A stretch of DNA of 64,000 nucleotides from assembly GCF_900095135.1 (NCBI RefSeq), contig NZ_LT605205.1:3162001-3226000 (forward strand). The letters are read 5' to 3'. The position numbers were made by a program, and so were the translations under genes. The notes below the pieces were generated by a model, which worked only from the letters and a program-made list of their open reading frames with translations, did not search any database and was not told where the DNA came from. Source of the stretch: Proteiniphilum saccharofermentans. GTDB taxonomy: Bacteria; Bacteroidota; Bacteroidia; Bacteroidales; Dysgonomonadaceae. This document shows positions 44,195 to 53,315 of the stretch, piece after piece (the stretch's first letter is position 1; every line of letters begins with the position of its first letter).

Positions 44195-46999
44195 ATGAGA
44201 AAACTATTCACATTATTGCTTCTTGCAGCTACTTTGGTTGCCTATGCACAGCAAAACCCTCCTCTCCCTGTAGATCCGAAGGTGAGGACCGGAAAACTTG
44301 AAAACGGACTCACCTATTATATCCGGCAAAATAACCTTCCCGAAAACAGGGCCGATTTCTACATTGCACAGAAAGTGGGATCCATGCAGGAGGAAGATAA
44401 TCAGGCCGGTCTGGCTCACTTCCTGGAGCATATGGCATTTAACGGGACGACCAATTTCCCCGGAAAAAGTATGCTGAACTATCTGCAGGACAATGGAATT
44501 AAGTTCGGCACTAACATCAACGCCTATACCTCTTTCGATGAAACGGTTTATTATATATCCAATATCCCGACAACCAATAAAAACCTGGTAGACTCGGCTC
44601 TTCTTGTGCTTCATGACTGGTCGAACGCCATTGCCCTTGAAGAGGAAGAGCTCGAAAACGAACGGGGTGTGATCCGGGAAGAGTGGCGCACCCGTGGCGG
44701 AGCACAGCAAAGGTTGTGGGATCAGTTACTCCCGAAAATGTATCCCGACAGCAAATATGCCAACCGCATGCCTATCGGAAGCATCGATGTGATCAATAAT
44801 TTTAAACCGGAAGAGATCAGAGCCTACTACCATAAATGGTATCGTCCCGACTTGCAGGGGATCATCGTTGTGGGTGATATCGATGTGGATGAGATGGAGC
44901 AAAAGATAAAGGAACTGTTCTCGCCCATCCGACTCGATGAAGAAAGGGCAGAACGGGAATACTATCCTGTTCCTGATAATAAGGATCCCATCGTAGCCAT
45001 TGCTACCGACAAGGAAGCCCGTAATACACAGATAATGCTGTTTTACAAGCACGATACGATGCCTGACGAGTTTAGGAATACCCAGATGGGGTATATCACA
45101 GAATATATATTAAATGCCGCTGCTGCTATGATGAACCAGCGGTTTGCCGAAATCATACAGAAACCCGATGCACCTTTCACTTCCGCATTTGCGTATGACG
45201 ATGATTATTTTGTGGCCAAGACAAAAGCTGCCTGGACCGTGGTGGCAGGAAGTGCGGAAGACAAAATAGAGAGTGCACTGGCAGCCATGGTACGTGAGAC
45301 GGAAAGAGTAAAACAGCACGGATTCACCGCATCGGAATATGAGGTAGCACGCACCAACATCCTCAAAGGATATGAAGATGCGTATAACAACCGAGATAAG
45401 CAGAGGAACTCTTCCTATTCACAGGAATATGTACGTGCGTTTACCGACGGAGAACCTATTCCGGGTATTGAATTCGAATATCAATTTCTGCAGGCGGTAG
45501 CACCCAATATTCCGGTAGAAGCAATCAACCAAACCATTCAACAGTTGATTGGTGATGAAAACATAGTTATTGCTGTTACCGGTCCTGACAAAGAAGGATT
45601 GGTATATCCTGGTGAAGACGCATTGCTTAACGTACTGGCGTCGGTACAGGCTGAAACTATCGAGCCTTATGCAGAAGAGGTGATTGATGAGCCGTTGGTG
45701 GCTACGCCTCCCACTCCCGGTAAGATCATAAAAGCAGAAAAGGATGAGGCGATGGATGCTACGGTGTGGACATTGGAAAACGGGATGAAGGTGATCCTGA
45801 AAAATACCGATTTCAAGGACGACCAGATCGTAATGACCGGTACAAGTGCCGGCGGATACTCCCATTATGGGGCACAGGATCCGGTTAACAGCAGGCTGAT
45901 GAGTAATGTGGCTACACTGGGAGGAGTGGGTAATTTCAGCGCAACCGATCTACCCAAAGTACTGGCTGGAAAGACAGCATCCGCGCATCCGGGTATCAGC
46001 CTCACCACACAGGATTTCAACGGTTCTTCTTCCATCAGGGATTTCGAAACTATGCTACAATTGGTTTACCTCTATTTCACTGCTCCACGACAGGATAACG
46101 ATGCCTTCCAATCATTTATCCAACGCATGGAGACCCAGTTGAAAAACCAGGAAGCCGAACCGATGGTAGCTTTCAGCGACTCTGTGTCGAGCGCTTTATA
46201 TGGCGATAATCCATTGACAAAAAGAATAAAGGCCGATGATTTGAAAAAGGTCAATTACAACCGTATCATGGAGATGTATGCTGAACGGTTCTCCAATCCC
46301 GGCAGTTTTGTGTTCACATTCGTGGGTAACATCGATGAGGAGAAGGTTCGTCCCGTAGTAGAACAGTATCTGGCTTCATTACCGGGCAAGGCCGAGAAAG
46401 GTGAATTTGCAAAAATACCCATGAATTTCCGGGAAGGAAGCTTCGAAAATATTTTCCAACGGGAGATGCAAAATCCCAAAGCTTCGGTATTCAACACAAT
46501 AACGGGAAAAACAACCCGGGACATGAAGAACCGGATACTGATGAGTATGTTCGATCAGATCCTCGATATCATCTACACTGAGAAAGTGCGTGAAGAGGAA
46601 GGAGGTACTTACGGCGTATACGCAGGAGGTTCTATCTCCCGTTATCCGGAGGGGCAAACCATCTTACAGATCATGTTCGACACTGATCCGGAGAGAATGA
46701 AACATCTCAATCAAATTGTCTTAAACGTACTGAAGGAATTTGCGGCAGATGGCCCGCGTGATAGCGATTTTGCCAAGGTAAAAGAGTATATGAACAAGAG
46801 TTACAACGAAAATCTGAAAGAGAACAGTTACTGGCTGAATATCCTCGACAACAAATATTTTTACGGCGAAGATAATCACACTCAATATATTGAAACTGTA
46901 AATGCCATCACAAAGGATGATCTTCGGAGTTTCGCCAAAGCACTGCTCGATCAGGGTAACCTGAAAACAATAGTGATGATGCCGAAAATAACGGAATGA
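44195..46999 (+). CDS. M16-family zinc metalloprotease (pitrilysin-like)
   Basis: 934 residues with an N-terminal signal peptide (MRKLFTLLLLAATLVAYAQ), so periplasmic or outer-membrane associated. The inverted zinc motif HFLEH is at 75-79, with the third ligand in ENERGVIREE at 154-163. Two M16 core halves are joined: the active half ends about 470 and the second half (GMKVILKNTDFKDDQI) lacks the HxxEH, as usual. Members degrade peptides in a clamshell chamber. It is convergent with susD and shares the terminator at 47027-47068. Confidence 0.93.
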   Translation: MRKLFTLLLLAATLVAYAQQNPPLPVDPKVRTGKLENGLTYYIRQNNLPENRADFYIAQKVGSMQEEDNQAGLAHFLEHMAFNGTTNFPGKSMLNYLQDNGIKFGTNINAYTSFDETVYYISNIPTTNKNLVDSALLVLHDWSNAIALEEEELENERGVIREEWRTRGGAQQRLWDQLLPKMYPDSKYANRMPIGSIDVINNFKPEEIRAYYHKWYRPDLQGIIVVGDIDVDEMEQKIKELFSPIRLDEERAEREYYPVPDNKDPIVAIATDKEARNTQIMLFYKHDTMPDEFRNTQMGYITEYILNAAAAMMNQRFAEIIQKPDAPFTSAFAYDDDYFVAKTKAAWTVVAGSAEDKIESALAAMVRETERVKQHGFTASEYEVARTNILKGYEDAYNNRDKQRNSSYSQEYVRAFTDGEPIPGIEFEYQFLQAVAPNIPVEAINQTIQQLIGDENIVIAVTGPDKEGLVYPGEDALLNVLASVQAETIEPYAEEVIDEPLVATPPTPGKIIKAEKDEAMDATVWTLENGMKVILKNTDFKDDQIVMTGTSAGGYSHYGAQDPVNSRLMSNVATLGGVGNFSATDLPKVLAGKTASAHPGISLTTQDFNGSSSIRDFETMLQLVYLYFTAPRQDNDAFQSFIQRMETQLKNQEAEPMVAFSDSVSSALYGDNPLTKRIKADDLKKVNYNRIMEMYAERFSNPGSFVFTFVGNIDEEKVRPVVEQYLASLPGKAEKGEFAKIPMNFREGSFENIFQREMQNPKASVFNTITGKTTRDMKNRILMSMFDQILDIIYTEKVREEEGGTYGVYAGGSISRYPEGQTILQIMFDTDPERMKHLNQIVLNVLKEFAADGPRDSDFAKVKEYMNKSYNENLKENSYWLNILDNKYFYGEDNHTQYIETVNAITKDDLRSFAKALLDQGNLKTIVMMPKITE

Positions 47000-47026
47000 T
47001 CATATATCCATAGGATTATCATACTA

Positions 47027-47068
47027 AAAAAACAGGAGGAAAGCCGATGAGACTTCCTCCTGTTTTTT
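47027..47068. terminator. Bidirectional terminator between the M16 gene and susD
   Basis: A 15-bp perfect stem (AAAAAACAGGAGGAA at 47027-47041 with TTCCTCCTGTTTTTT at 47054-47068) around a 12-nt loop, giving T-runs on both strands. It ends the M16 transcript and the SusCD transcript. The stem core is shared with 51910-51945. Confidence 0.88.
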
Positions 47069-47119
47069 ATATTATTACTCCGCGATTCTCTTTCGTGTCA
47101 AAAAACGCTTTCGTATTTG

Positions 47120-48673
47120 TCAGAACGGCGGATAACCGGGGTTCTGCACCAATTTGTTATTCGTCTGCCATGCCGATTCGGGTATGGGGAAAAGCAGAAG
47201 ATGCTCGGAGGATCTTCCGGGACGCAGATAACCCGGTTCGAGGAAATTACCGAAACGGATCATATCCTGCCGGTTACAATTTTCCCATGCCAATTCCAGG
47301 CGACGTTCCAGATACAAGTCGTCCAGTGTAACAGATTCATAATTATGATCGGCATTCCCAAATCCTCTTTCACGGATGACATTGATCAGGCGGGTAGCTT
47401 CGGCATTGTCCCGGTTGAGACGGAGCAACGCTTCCGCCTTCATCAGGTAGACATCGGCAAGGCGGAAGATGGCAAAATCATTTTCCTGATCGGAATTGGA
47501 AAGACCTTTTTCAAACACCCATTTATTCACGCGGGCTCCTTCTTCCTGATTCACCTCGCCCCACATGCCTTCCCTTATCGTACCGGGGATGATATTGAAA
47601 TCGATAGTATGGATAAGGTCACGGCTGTGGGCAGTAACTAATACCTTCCCGGTTGCCGGGTCAATCATCGGACCGATGAGGAATGAACCCAGTTTTCGCT
47701 GGTCGGCATCATCGAACTGTTTCACATAATCGGGCTGTGCACTCACTCCGTTCCAGGTACCTATATTCATACCCAAAGCAATCGGATCGAGGTAGTGGAG
47801 CGTACGATAGTGCATGTGATTACCACCGTCGGCTTTACCGAAAGCAATCGGAAGAATGATTTCATTCGACACCTGGTTGTTCACCTCAAAATTGGTCTTC
47901 CAGTTCGGTTCAATGATATAATCGAGGGACATCACCTTGTCGCACGCGTCTATCACACCCTGCCAGTTAGGCGTTCCGGTCCAGACTTCCGCATTGAGAT
48001 ACATCTTGGCCAGCAACGTGTAGGCAACGCCCTGTGTAAATTTACCATAGCTTTCACTGGTCACGTCGTCACGCAATACATCCTTTATCTCATTCAGTTC
48101 GTCGATGACGAAATCGTAGAGTACCTGACGCGAAGAGAGTCCCGGCAGTTCGGTACTTTCATAATCCGCCACCAGGGGAGCATTGCCAAAATAGTCAATC
48201 AATATGTAGTACCAGAAAGCGCGAATGCCCCGGATCTCTGCCAGCGTACGCTCCTTCAGATCCTCGTCCATTTCAGAATCCTCAATGGTGGCAAATATCT
48301 GGTTACAGGTAGTAATTCCTGAGGTACAGTTATTCCAGGCGGTTGAGATCTGCCCGTTACGGGCCTGCCACGTATGCAGTTTCATCTCCATGTGGACGCC
48401 GCCGTCCCACCAGTCACCGCCCACGCGGGTAGGTGTGATGGCCATGTCCCCGGTTTGTTCCGAGAGCAGGAAGATTTCGCCCGGCCAGACACCTTTCAGT
48501 GTCTTATAGATAGGGGCAATGATCGCGTTGATTTCCGCCGGTTTCTTTCCGAATTGATCCGCGGGAATCGTGTCATATACTGTTTCATCGAGATTGGTAC
48601 AGGAAGATATACCTCCTGTAAGAACCAATACTACCGATATGATTGACAATTGTATTTTTCTTATTCGTTTCAT
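47120..48673 (-). CDS. SusD/RagB-family surface lipoprotein
   Basis: 517 residues. Lipoprotein signal peptide with the lipobox at SSC (residues 1-25 of MKRIRKIQLSIISVV...). The SusD layout is clear: N-terminal TPR helices (NLDETVYDTIPADQ, IRGIRAFWYYILIDYFGN), mid-region SYGKFTQGVAYTLLAKMYLN, and a C-terminal FRLADVYLMKAEALLRLN and ERRLELAWEN. SusD proteins cap the SusC channel and bind the nutrient. It is 18 bp after susC in the same unit. Ligand unknown. Confidence 0.95.
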   Translation of the reverse strand: MKRIRKIQLSIISVVLVLTGGISSCTNLDETVYDTIPADQFGKKPAEINAIIAPIYKTLKGVWPGEIFLLSEQTGDMAITPTRVGGDWWDGGVHMEMKLHTWQARNGQISTAWNNCTSGITTCNQIFATIEDSEMDEDLKERTLAEIRGIRAFWYYILIDYFGNAPLVADYESTELPGLSSRQVLYDFVIDELNEIKDVLRDDVTSESYGKFTQGVAYTLLAKMYLNAEVWTGTPNWQGVIDACDKVMSLDYIIEPNWKTNFEVNNQVSNEIILPIAFGKADGGNHMHYRTLHYLDPIALGMNIGTWNGVSAQPDYVKQFDDADQRKLGSFLIGPMIDPATGKVLVTAHSRDLIHTIDFNIIPGTIREGMWGEVNQEEGARVNKWVFEKGLSNSDQENDFAIFRLADVYLMKAEALLRLNRDNAEATRLINVIRERGFGNADHNYESVTLDDLYLERRLELAWENCNRQDMIRFGNFLEPGYLRPGRSSEHLLLFPIPESAWQTNNKLVQNPGYPPF

Positions 48674-48691
48674 ATTCGTCTGATTTTAATA

Positions 48692-51634
48692 TTAGAAAGT
48701 GAGGCTGATTCCAACTGAAAATGTCCGTGCTTTGGGATAGTATTCACGGTCTTCCACACCCGGGGCCAGACCGTTATTCCTGTTTTCATCCACTTCGGGA
48801 TCCAGACCTTTATAATTGGTGAGAACAAAGAGATTCTGCCCCGTCACATACACCCTGGCCCGATCCAACCAATTCACGCCGTTGGTATTGAAAGTATATC
48901 CCAGAGCAAAATTGTCGAGACGCAAATGAGAAGCATCCTCAACATATAATGAGGAGTACTCGGGAACCACCTTCAATTGATAGATCAGGGGATCATTCAG
49001 CGCGTTTGCGCCGATAAGATATCCCGGATGGCCATATGTCATTCGTCCCATATTCAAAACCTTGTTTCCGAGTGTTCCCCTAAAGAAAAAGGAGAGGTCC
49101 CATGACTTAAAATTAAACTGGTTGTTCCATCCATACGTCAGGTCCGGCTGTGCAGAGCCGATATAAGTGTAGTCTTCCGCCGTAACGGAATTCACCTCTT
49201 GCCCTTCCTTGTTCAGGAAAATATATTTTCCATCATCGGATATTCCCACATATTTCGGGCCGTAGAACTGTCCTACCGGATATCCTTCTTCAATCACATG
49301 GGTAGTCCTTCCGGAACCGCCGCGTACCCACGCATCGCCTACCATAATACGGCTGGTAGTATACACATCATTAGACATTCTGGTGATCTCATTCCTGTTA
49401 TGGGCCAAAGTGAGCGATGTATTCCAATTGAAGTCCCGGGTACGGATGGCCTCAATATTCAGGGCCAGTTCCACACCTGTGTTCTTCATATCACCCACAT
49501 TCGCCATCATATCCGAATGCAGATAAGGCGGAGTCGGCACACGATAGGTATACAGCATATCTTTGGTACGCTTGTCATACCATTCAATCGTACCGTTTAT
49601 CCGCTCATTGAAGATAAAGAAGTCCAGCCCGATATTGAACATGGCTGTTTCCTCCCATTTCAGATTGGGATTGGCGTTCTGGCTGATCTTATAGGCGGTC
49701 AGCCAGGCTCCGTTATCGTAATAGGTACCACTGGTTCCGTACAACTGTAATGTTTTATAAGGATCAAGTCCTGCCTGATTACCGGTAACACCATACCCTA
49801 CCCGGAATTTCAGGTCGTTGAGCCAATTCACATTTTCCATGAATGACTCCTGGGAGATACCCCATGCTGCCGATACGGAAGGGAATATACCCCATTTATG
49901 GTTTGCACCAAACTTCGACGAACCGTCACGGCGCAAGGTGGCTGTTATCATATAACGTTCATCATAAGCATAGTGAGCACGGGCAAAGAAAGAGATAAGC
50001 CGGCTCATATTCTTCGCCGATCCCACATCGTTGGGTCTCAATCCTTGTCCCGATTCGAGATTATTTGCACCTAACAGGTCAGTGGTGAAGTTTCTGTTCG
50101 CAGCTTTCAGGAACGAATATTCATTCTCTTCCCAGGAATAACCGGCAAGGGCATTAAGCCTATGCCTGTCGGAAGCACCGAAAGTAGTAGTATAATCCAG
50201 GGTCCACTCCATCAAGGTCTTATCCCATATTTTATTTTCGCGGAGCGCATACCCCCCGTCATTACGGCCGGCCTGGGTCTCGGAATGAAGATACTGGCTT
50301 CTCTCTTCCGTGTGACGATCTTTATATAAAGTAGTTTTGATATCTAATCCATCAAAAATAGTAAAAGAGAGATCCCCTGCACCGTAAAAATGTATATTTT
50401 TCCTTACATCCTGGTTATATGTCTGGTTACGAACCGGATTTCCCTGGTCATAATCACGACTGTCGAACCATTCCCCGTTGTCCAGTTTCACCGGATACAC
50501 CGGTAACATATTGTAGGCCAATACAAAATTATACTTATTCGCTTCATTCCATTCACCCATGGTCGCGGAACCGGTCAACCCGATCCGAAGCCGGTCGTTA
50601 ATGGCTCTTTGTTGTAACTGGAAACGGAAATTGAAACGTTCCAGATCATTGTCCCGCACAACTCCTTCCCTGTTCAGATAGTTGAAAGAAGCACGGTAGT
50701 TATTGGTTGAACCACCACCCGACAATGACACTCCATGGTTCTGTGTAATGCCCGCATGGGTAATTTCATCGAACCAATCGGTATTGGCATTATACCTGTC
50801 AAATTCAGAAGCATCTCTTTCTGTTTCTCTGGCATACGCCCGCCACTGGTCAGCAGTCAACAGATCCGGTTTGTTCGCTAACGTGGATACAGCCATATAA
50901 CCATCATATGACACCATGGTACGAACACCCGATCCTCTTTTTGTAGTGATCAGAATAACTCCGCCGGCAGAACGGGAACCATAAATCGCTGCCGAAGAAG
51001 CATCTTTCAATACAGAAATCGACTCAATATCCTGAGGCGCTACCGTCTGCAGGTCACCACCCGGGATACCGTCGATCACCACGAAAGGCCCCTGGTCATT
51101 CTGCAGCGTGGAAACTCCGCGCAGACGGATACGCGAACCAACCGTCACATCTCCTGAAGGTGTAGTGATATTTAAGCCTGCCACCTTTCCCTGCAACAAG
51201 TCGGCAGCATCGCGGGCAACTCCTTTATTGAAGTTCTCAGCAGAGACATTCGTTACCGAACCGGTAATTTCACGACGACGTTGTGTGCCATACCCGATAA
51301 CTACCAGTTCATCCAGTATTTCAGTATCTTCCCTTAAAACAATATCAAGGTTTGTGCGGCCGTCAACCGGCATAACTACCGTTTGCATACCGACATAAGA
51401 TATTTCCAATGAAGACGAAGATGGGACATTCTGTAGTACAAAGCGTCCATCAGCATCAGTCACAGTACCAATGGAAGTACCCTGTACCTGCACGGTCACA
51501 CCGATAAGCAAGTCTCCTGCAGTATCTTTCACCGTACCACTTACCGTAAGATTCTGTGCAAACAGATGTAGAGACAATGTCCATATAGCAATCAACATTG
51601 CCCCTTTCAATAGATAAAGCATTCTTTTTTTCAT
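48692..51634 (-). CDS. SusC/RagA-family TonB-dependent receptor
   Basis: 980 residues, outer-membrane importer of the SusCD system. Signal peptide at 1-27. Then a CarboxypepD_reg-like domain (VSGTVKDTAGDLLIGVTVQ), the TonB-interacting plug (DEVVVIGYG-like ELVVIGYGTQRRREITGS, then IRLRGVSTLQNDQGPFVVI and SSAAIYGSRSAGGVILITT), and a 22-strand barrel ending KARTFSVGISLTF with the C-terminal aromatic. The partner susD is directly downstream. Promoter at 51801-51831. Confidence 0.96.
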   Translation of the reverse strand: MKKRMLYLLKGAMLIAIWTLSLHLFAQNLTVSGTVKDTAGDLLIGVTVQVQGTSIGTVTDADGRFVLQNVPSSSSLEISYVGMQTVVMPVDGRTNLDIVLREDTEILDELVVIGYGTQRRREITGSVTNVSAENFNKGVARDAADLLQGKVAGLNITTPSGDVTVGSRIRLRGVSTLQNDQGPFVVIDGIPGGDLQTVAPQDIESISVLKDASSAAIYGSRSAGGVILITTKRGSGVRTMVSYDGYMAVSTLANKPDLLTADQWRAYARETERDASEFDRYNANTDWFDEITHAGITQNHGVSLSGGGSTNNYRASFNYLNREGVVRDNDLERFNFRFQLQQRAINDRLRIGLTGSATMGEWNEANKYNFVLAYNMLPVYPVKLDNGEWFDSRDYDQGNPVRNQTYNQDVRKNIHFYGAGDLSFTIFDGLDIKTTLYKDRHTEERSQYLHSETQAGRNDGGYALRENKIWDKTLMEWTLDYTTTFGASDRHRLNALAGYSWEENEYSFLKAANRNFTTDLLGANNLESGQGLRPNDVGSAKNMSRLISFFARAHYAYDERYMITATLRRDGSSKFGANHKWGIFPSVSAAWGISQESFMENVNWLNDLKFRVGYGVTGNQAGLDPYKTLQLYGTSGTYYDNGAWLTAYKISQNANPNLKWEETAMFNIGLDFFIFNERINGTIEWYDKRTKDMLYTYRVPTPPYLHSDMMANVGDMKNTGVELALNIEAIRTRDFNWNTSLTLAHNRNEITRMSNDVYTTSRIMVGDAWVRGGSGRTTHVIEEGYPVGQFYGPKYVGISDDGKYIFLNKEGQEVNSVTAEDYTYIGSAQPDLTYGWNNQFNFKSWDLSFFFRGTLGNKVLNMGRMTYGHPGYLIGANALNDPLIYQLKVVPEYSSLYVEDASHLRLDNFALGYTFNTNGVNWLDRARVYVTGQNLFVLTNYKGLDPEVDENRNNGLAPGVEDREYYPKARTFSVGISLTF

Positions 51635-51800
51635 ACAATTGGTTTAGTTTATTAGTTAGATTAAAGCGTATCAATTCATCATAGCAATTCCGGAAAAGTA
51701 ACCGGAAAAAGGCATCATTAGACTATATTATAAAAGTCCATTTCATGTTATCACATTACTACACAAATGAAAGAAAAAACTTTCACACATTTAACAAAAG

Positions 51801-51831
51801 CAAATATAAGGGAATTTAAATAATAAAACAA
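51801..51831 (-). promoter_or_regulatory. Promoter of the SusCD operon
   Basis: On the minus strand TATATTTG (51808-51801) and TTG (51831-51829) are 20 bp apart. The leader to the ATG at 51634 is about 160 nt, long enough for regulation. A perfect 12-bp palindrome TACTTTAAAGTA lies upstream at 51888-51899. Confidence 0.6.
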
Positions 51832-51909
51832 TGAAAATAGAATAAAATTTACAGAAATAACATATATTTAACAATTAAAACTGATGATACTTTAAAGTAG
51901 CCCTATATA

Positions 51910-51945
51910 AAAACAGGAAGAAACTCTGGTGTTTCCTCCTGTTTT
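51910..51945 (-). terminator. Terminator of the nucleoside transporter gene
   Basis: AAAACAGGAAGAAAC (51910-51924) pairs with GTTTCCTCCTGTTTT (51931-51945) with one mismatch around a 6-nt loop. It lies 28 bp past the transporter stop on the minus strand and has the same CAGGAGGAA core as the terminator at 47027-47068. Confidence 0.85.
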
Positions 51946-51973
51946 ATATATCTTCAGTTGTTTAGTTTCTCAT

Positions 51974-53254
51974 TTATTTATCCGGCACATGCTTATATCT
52001 AAAGAGGATGGCAAACAGAATGGTAACTACAAGGGCATAACCGGCAAAGATAAACCAGACGCTCTGCCAATCGCCCACCAAAAGCGATTTGGTGGCAGTT
52101 CCTACCGTTACGTCAGTCCAGGAACAGAAGCGGTTTACCACCGATTGTGCCCACAACGTACCGATTGTGGCACCAATCCCATTGGTCATCAACATAAACA
52201 TTCCCTGTGCACTGGCACGGATGTTATGCGGCGTCTCCTTATCCACAAACAGCGATCCTGAAACATTGAAGAAGTCGAAAGCCACGCCGTATACCAACAT
52301 GGAGAATACCAGCAACCATACACCGCTGCCGGGATTTCCCAAACCGAAAAAACCAAAGCGTAATACCCAAGCAAACATGGCCATTAACATCACATTCTTG
52401 ATGCCATAACGTTTCAAAAAGAAAGGGATCAACAGGATACAAAGCGCTTCCGATATCTGGGAAAGGGATATCAGTATATTTGAATGCTTTACGCCAAAAG
52501 TACCGGCATACTCCGGATAAGCTTCAAAACTGGCGATGAATGGGTTGGCAAATCCGTTAGTAATTTGCAAGGCGACACCCAACAGCATCGAAAAAATAAA
52601 AAAGATCGCCATCTTTCTTATTTTAAAGAGTTTGAAGGCATCCAACCCAAGCGCCTGAAACAGGGTCTTACTACCTGTCGCCGTTGACACAGGGCAATTG
52701 GGCAATGTGAACGCATAAATCCCAAGCATAAAGCCCAATACGGCACTCACCACAAACTGCATCGAAGAAGTCTGGTATCCCAGTATATCCACAAGCCACA
52801 TAGTACAGATAAAACCTATCGTACCAAATACACGTATAGGCGGGAAAGCCTTTACCGTATCCATTCCACCCTTTTCAAGAATAGTATAAGCTACCGAATT
52901 GGACAGGGCCAATGTGGGCATATAAAAAGCTACACTCAATGCATAAAGGCCAAAAATAGTGGAGAATGAGACTTCCGTTCCACTATATAATCCATATAGG
53001 CCGGCAGACAGCATGAAGGAAGCAGCAACCAGATGGCTTATTCCCAGCAATTTTTGCGCAGGCACCCACCTGTCGGCCACAATCCCCATAATGGCAGGCA
53101 TAAAAATGGATACTATCCCTTGTACGGAGTAAAAAATACCGATGTGCGATCCCAGTCCGGCAGGTCCCAAATAACGGGACATGGAAGTAAGATAGGCCCC
53201 CCATATTGCGAACTGGAGGAAATTCATGATAATTAGTCTGATTCTCAGCGACAT
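51974..53254 (-). CDS. NupG-like nucleoside:H+ symporter (MFS)
   Basis: 426 residues with 12 membrane segments. It matches E. coli NupG block by block: FLQFAIWGAYLTS, FMPAIMGIVADRW, DTVKAFPPIRVFGTIGFI, LGLDAFKLFKIRKMAIFFI, YGIKNVMLMAMFAWVLRFG and AFDFFNVSGSLFVDKE. It probably imports nucleosides into the cytoplasm. It lies upstream of a SusC/SusD pair on the same strand, separated by a terminator and the susC promoter, and in the same region as a nucleoside phosphorylase at 43213-44079. Confidence 0.9.
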   Translation of the reverse strand: MSLRIRLIIMNFLQFAIWGAYLTSMSRYLGPAGLGSHIGIFYSVQGIVSIFMPAIMGIVADRWVPAQKLLGISHLVAASFMLSAGLYGLYSGTEVSFSTIFGLYALSVAFYMPTLALSNSVAYTILEKGGMDTVKAFPPIRVFGTIGFICTMWLVDILGYQTSSMQFVVSAVLGFMLGIYAFTLPNCPVSTATGSKTLFQALGLDAFKLFKIRKMAIFFIFSMLLGVALQITNGFANPFIASFEAYPEYAGTFGVKHSNILISLSQISEALCILLIPFFLKRYGIKNVMLMAMFAWVLRFGFFGLGNPGSGVWLLVFSMLVYGVAFDFFNVSGSLFVDKETPHNIRASAQGMFMLMTNGIGATIGTLWAQSVVNRFCSWTDVTVGTATKSLLVGDWQSVWFIFAGYALVVTILFAILFRYKHVPDK

Positions 53255-53315
53255 ATGTTTTATTTCAATTATTATTTATTGATATTAGGCTATTACCAAT
53301 CTGACGTTCAATTGA

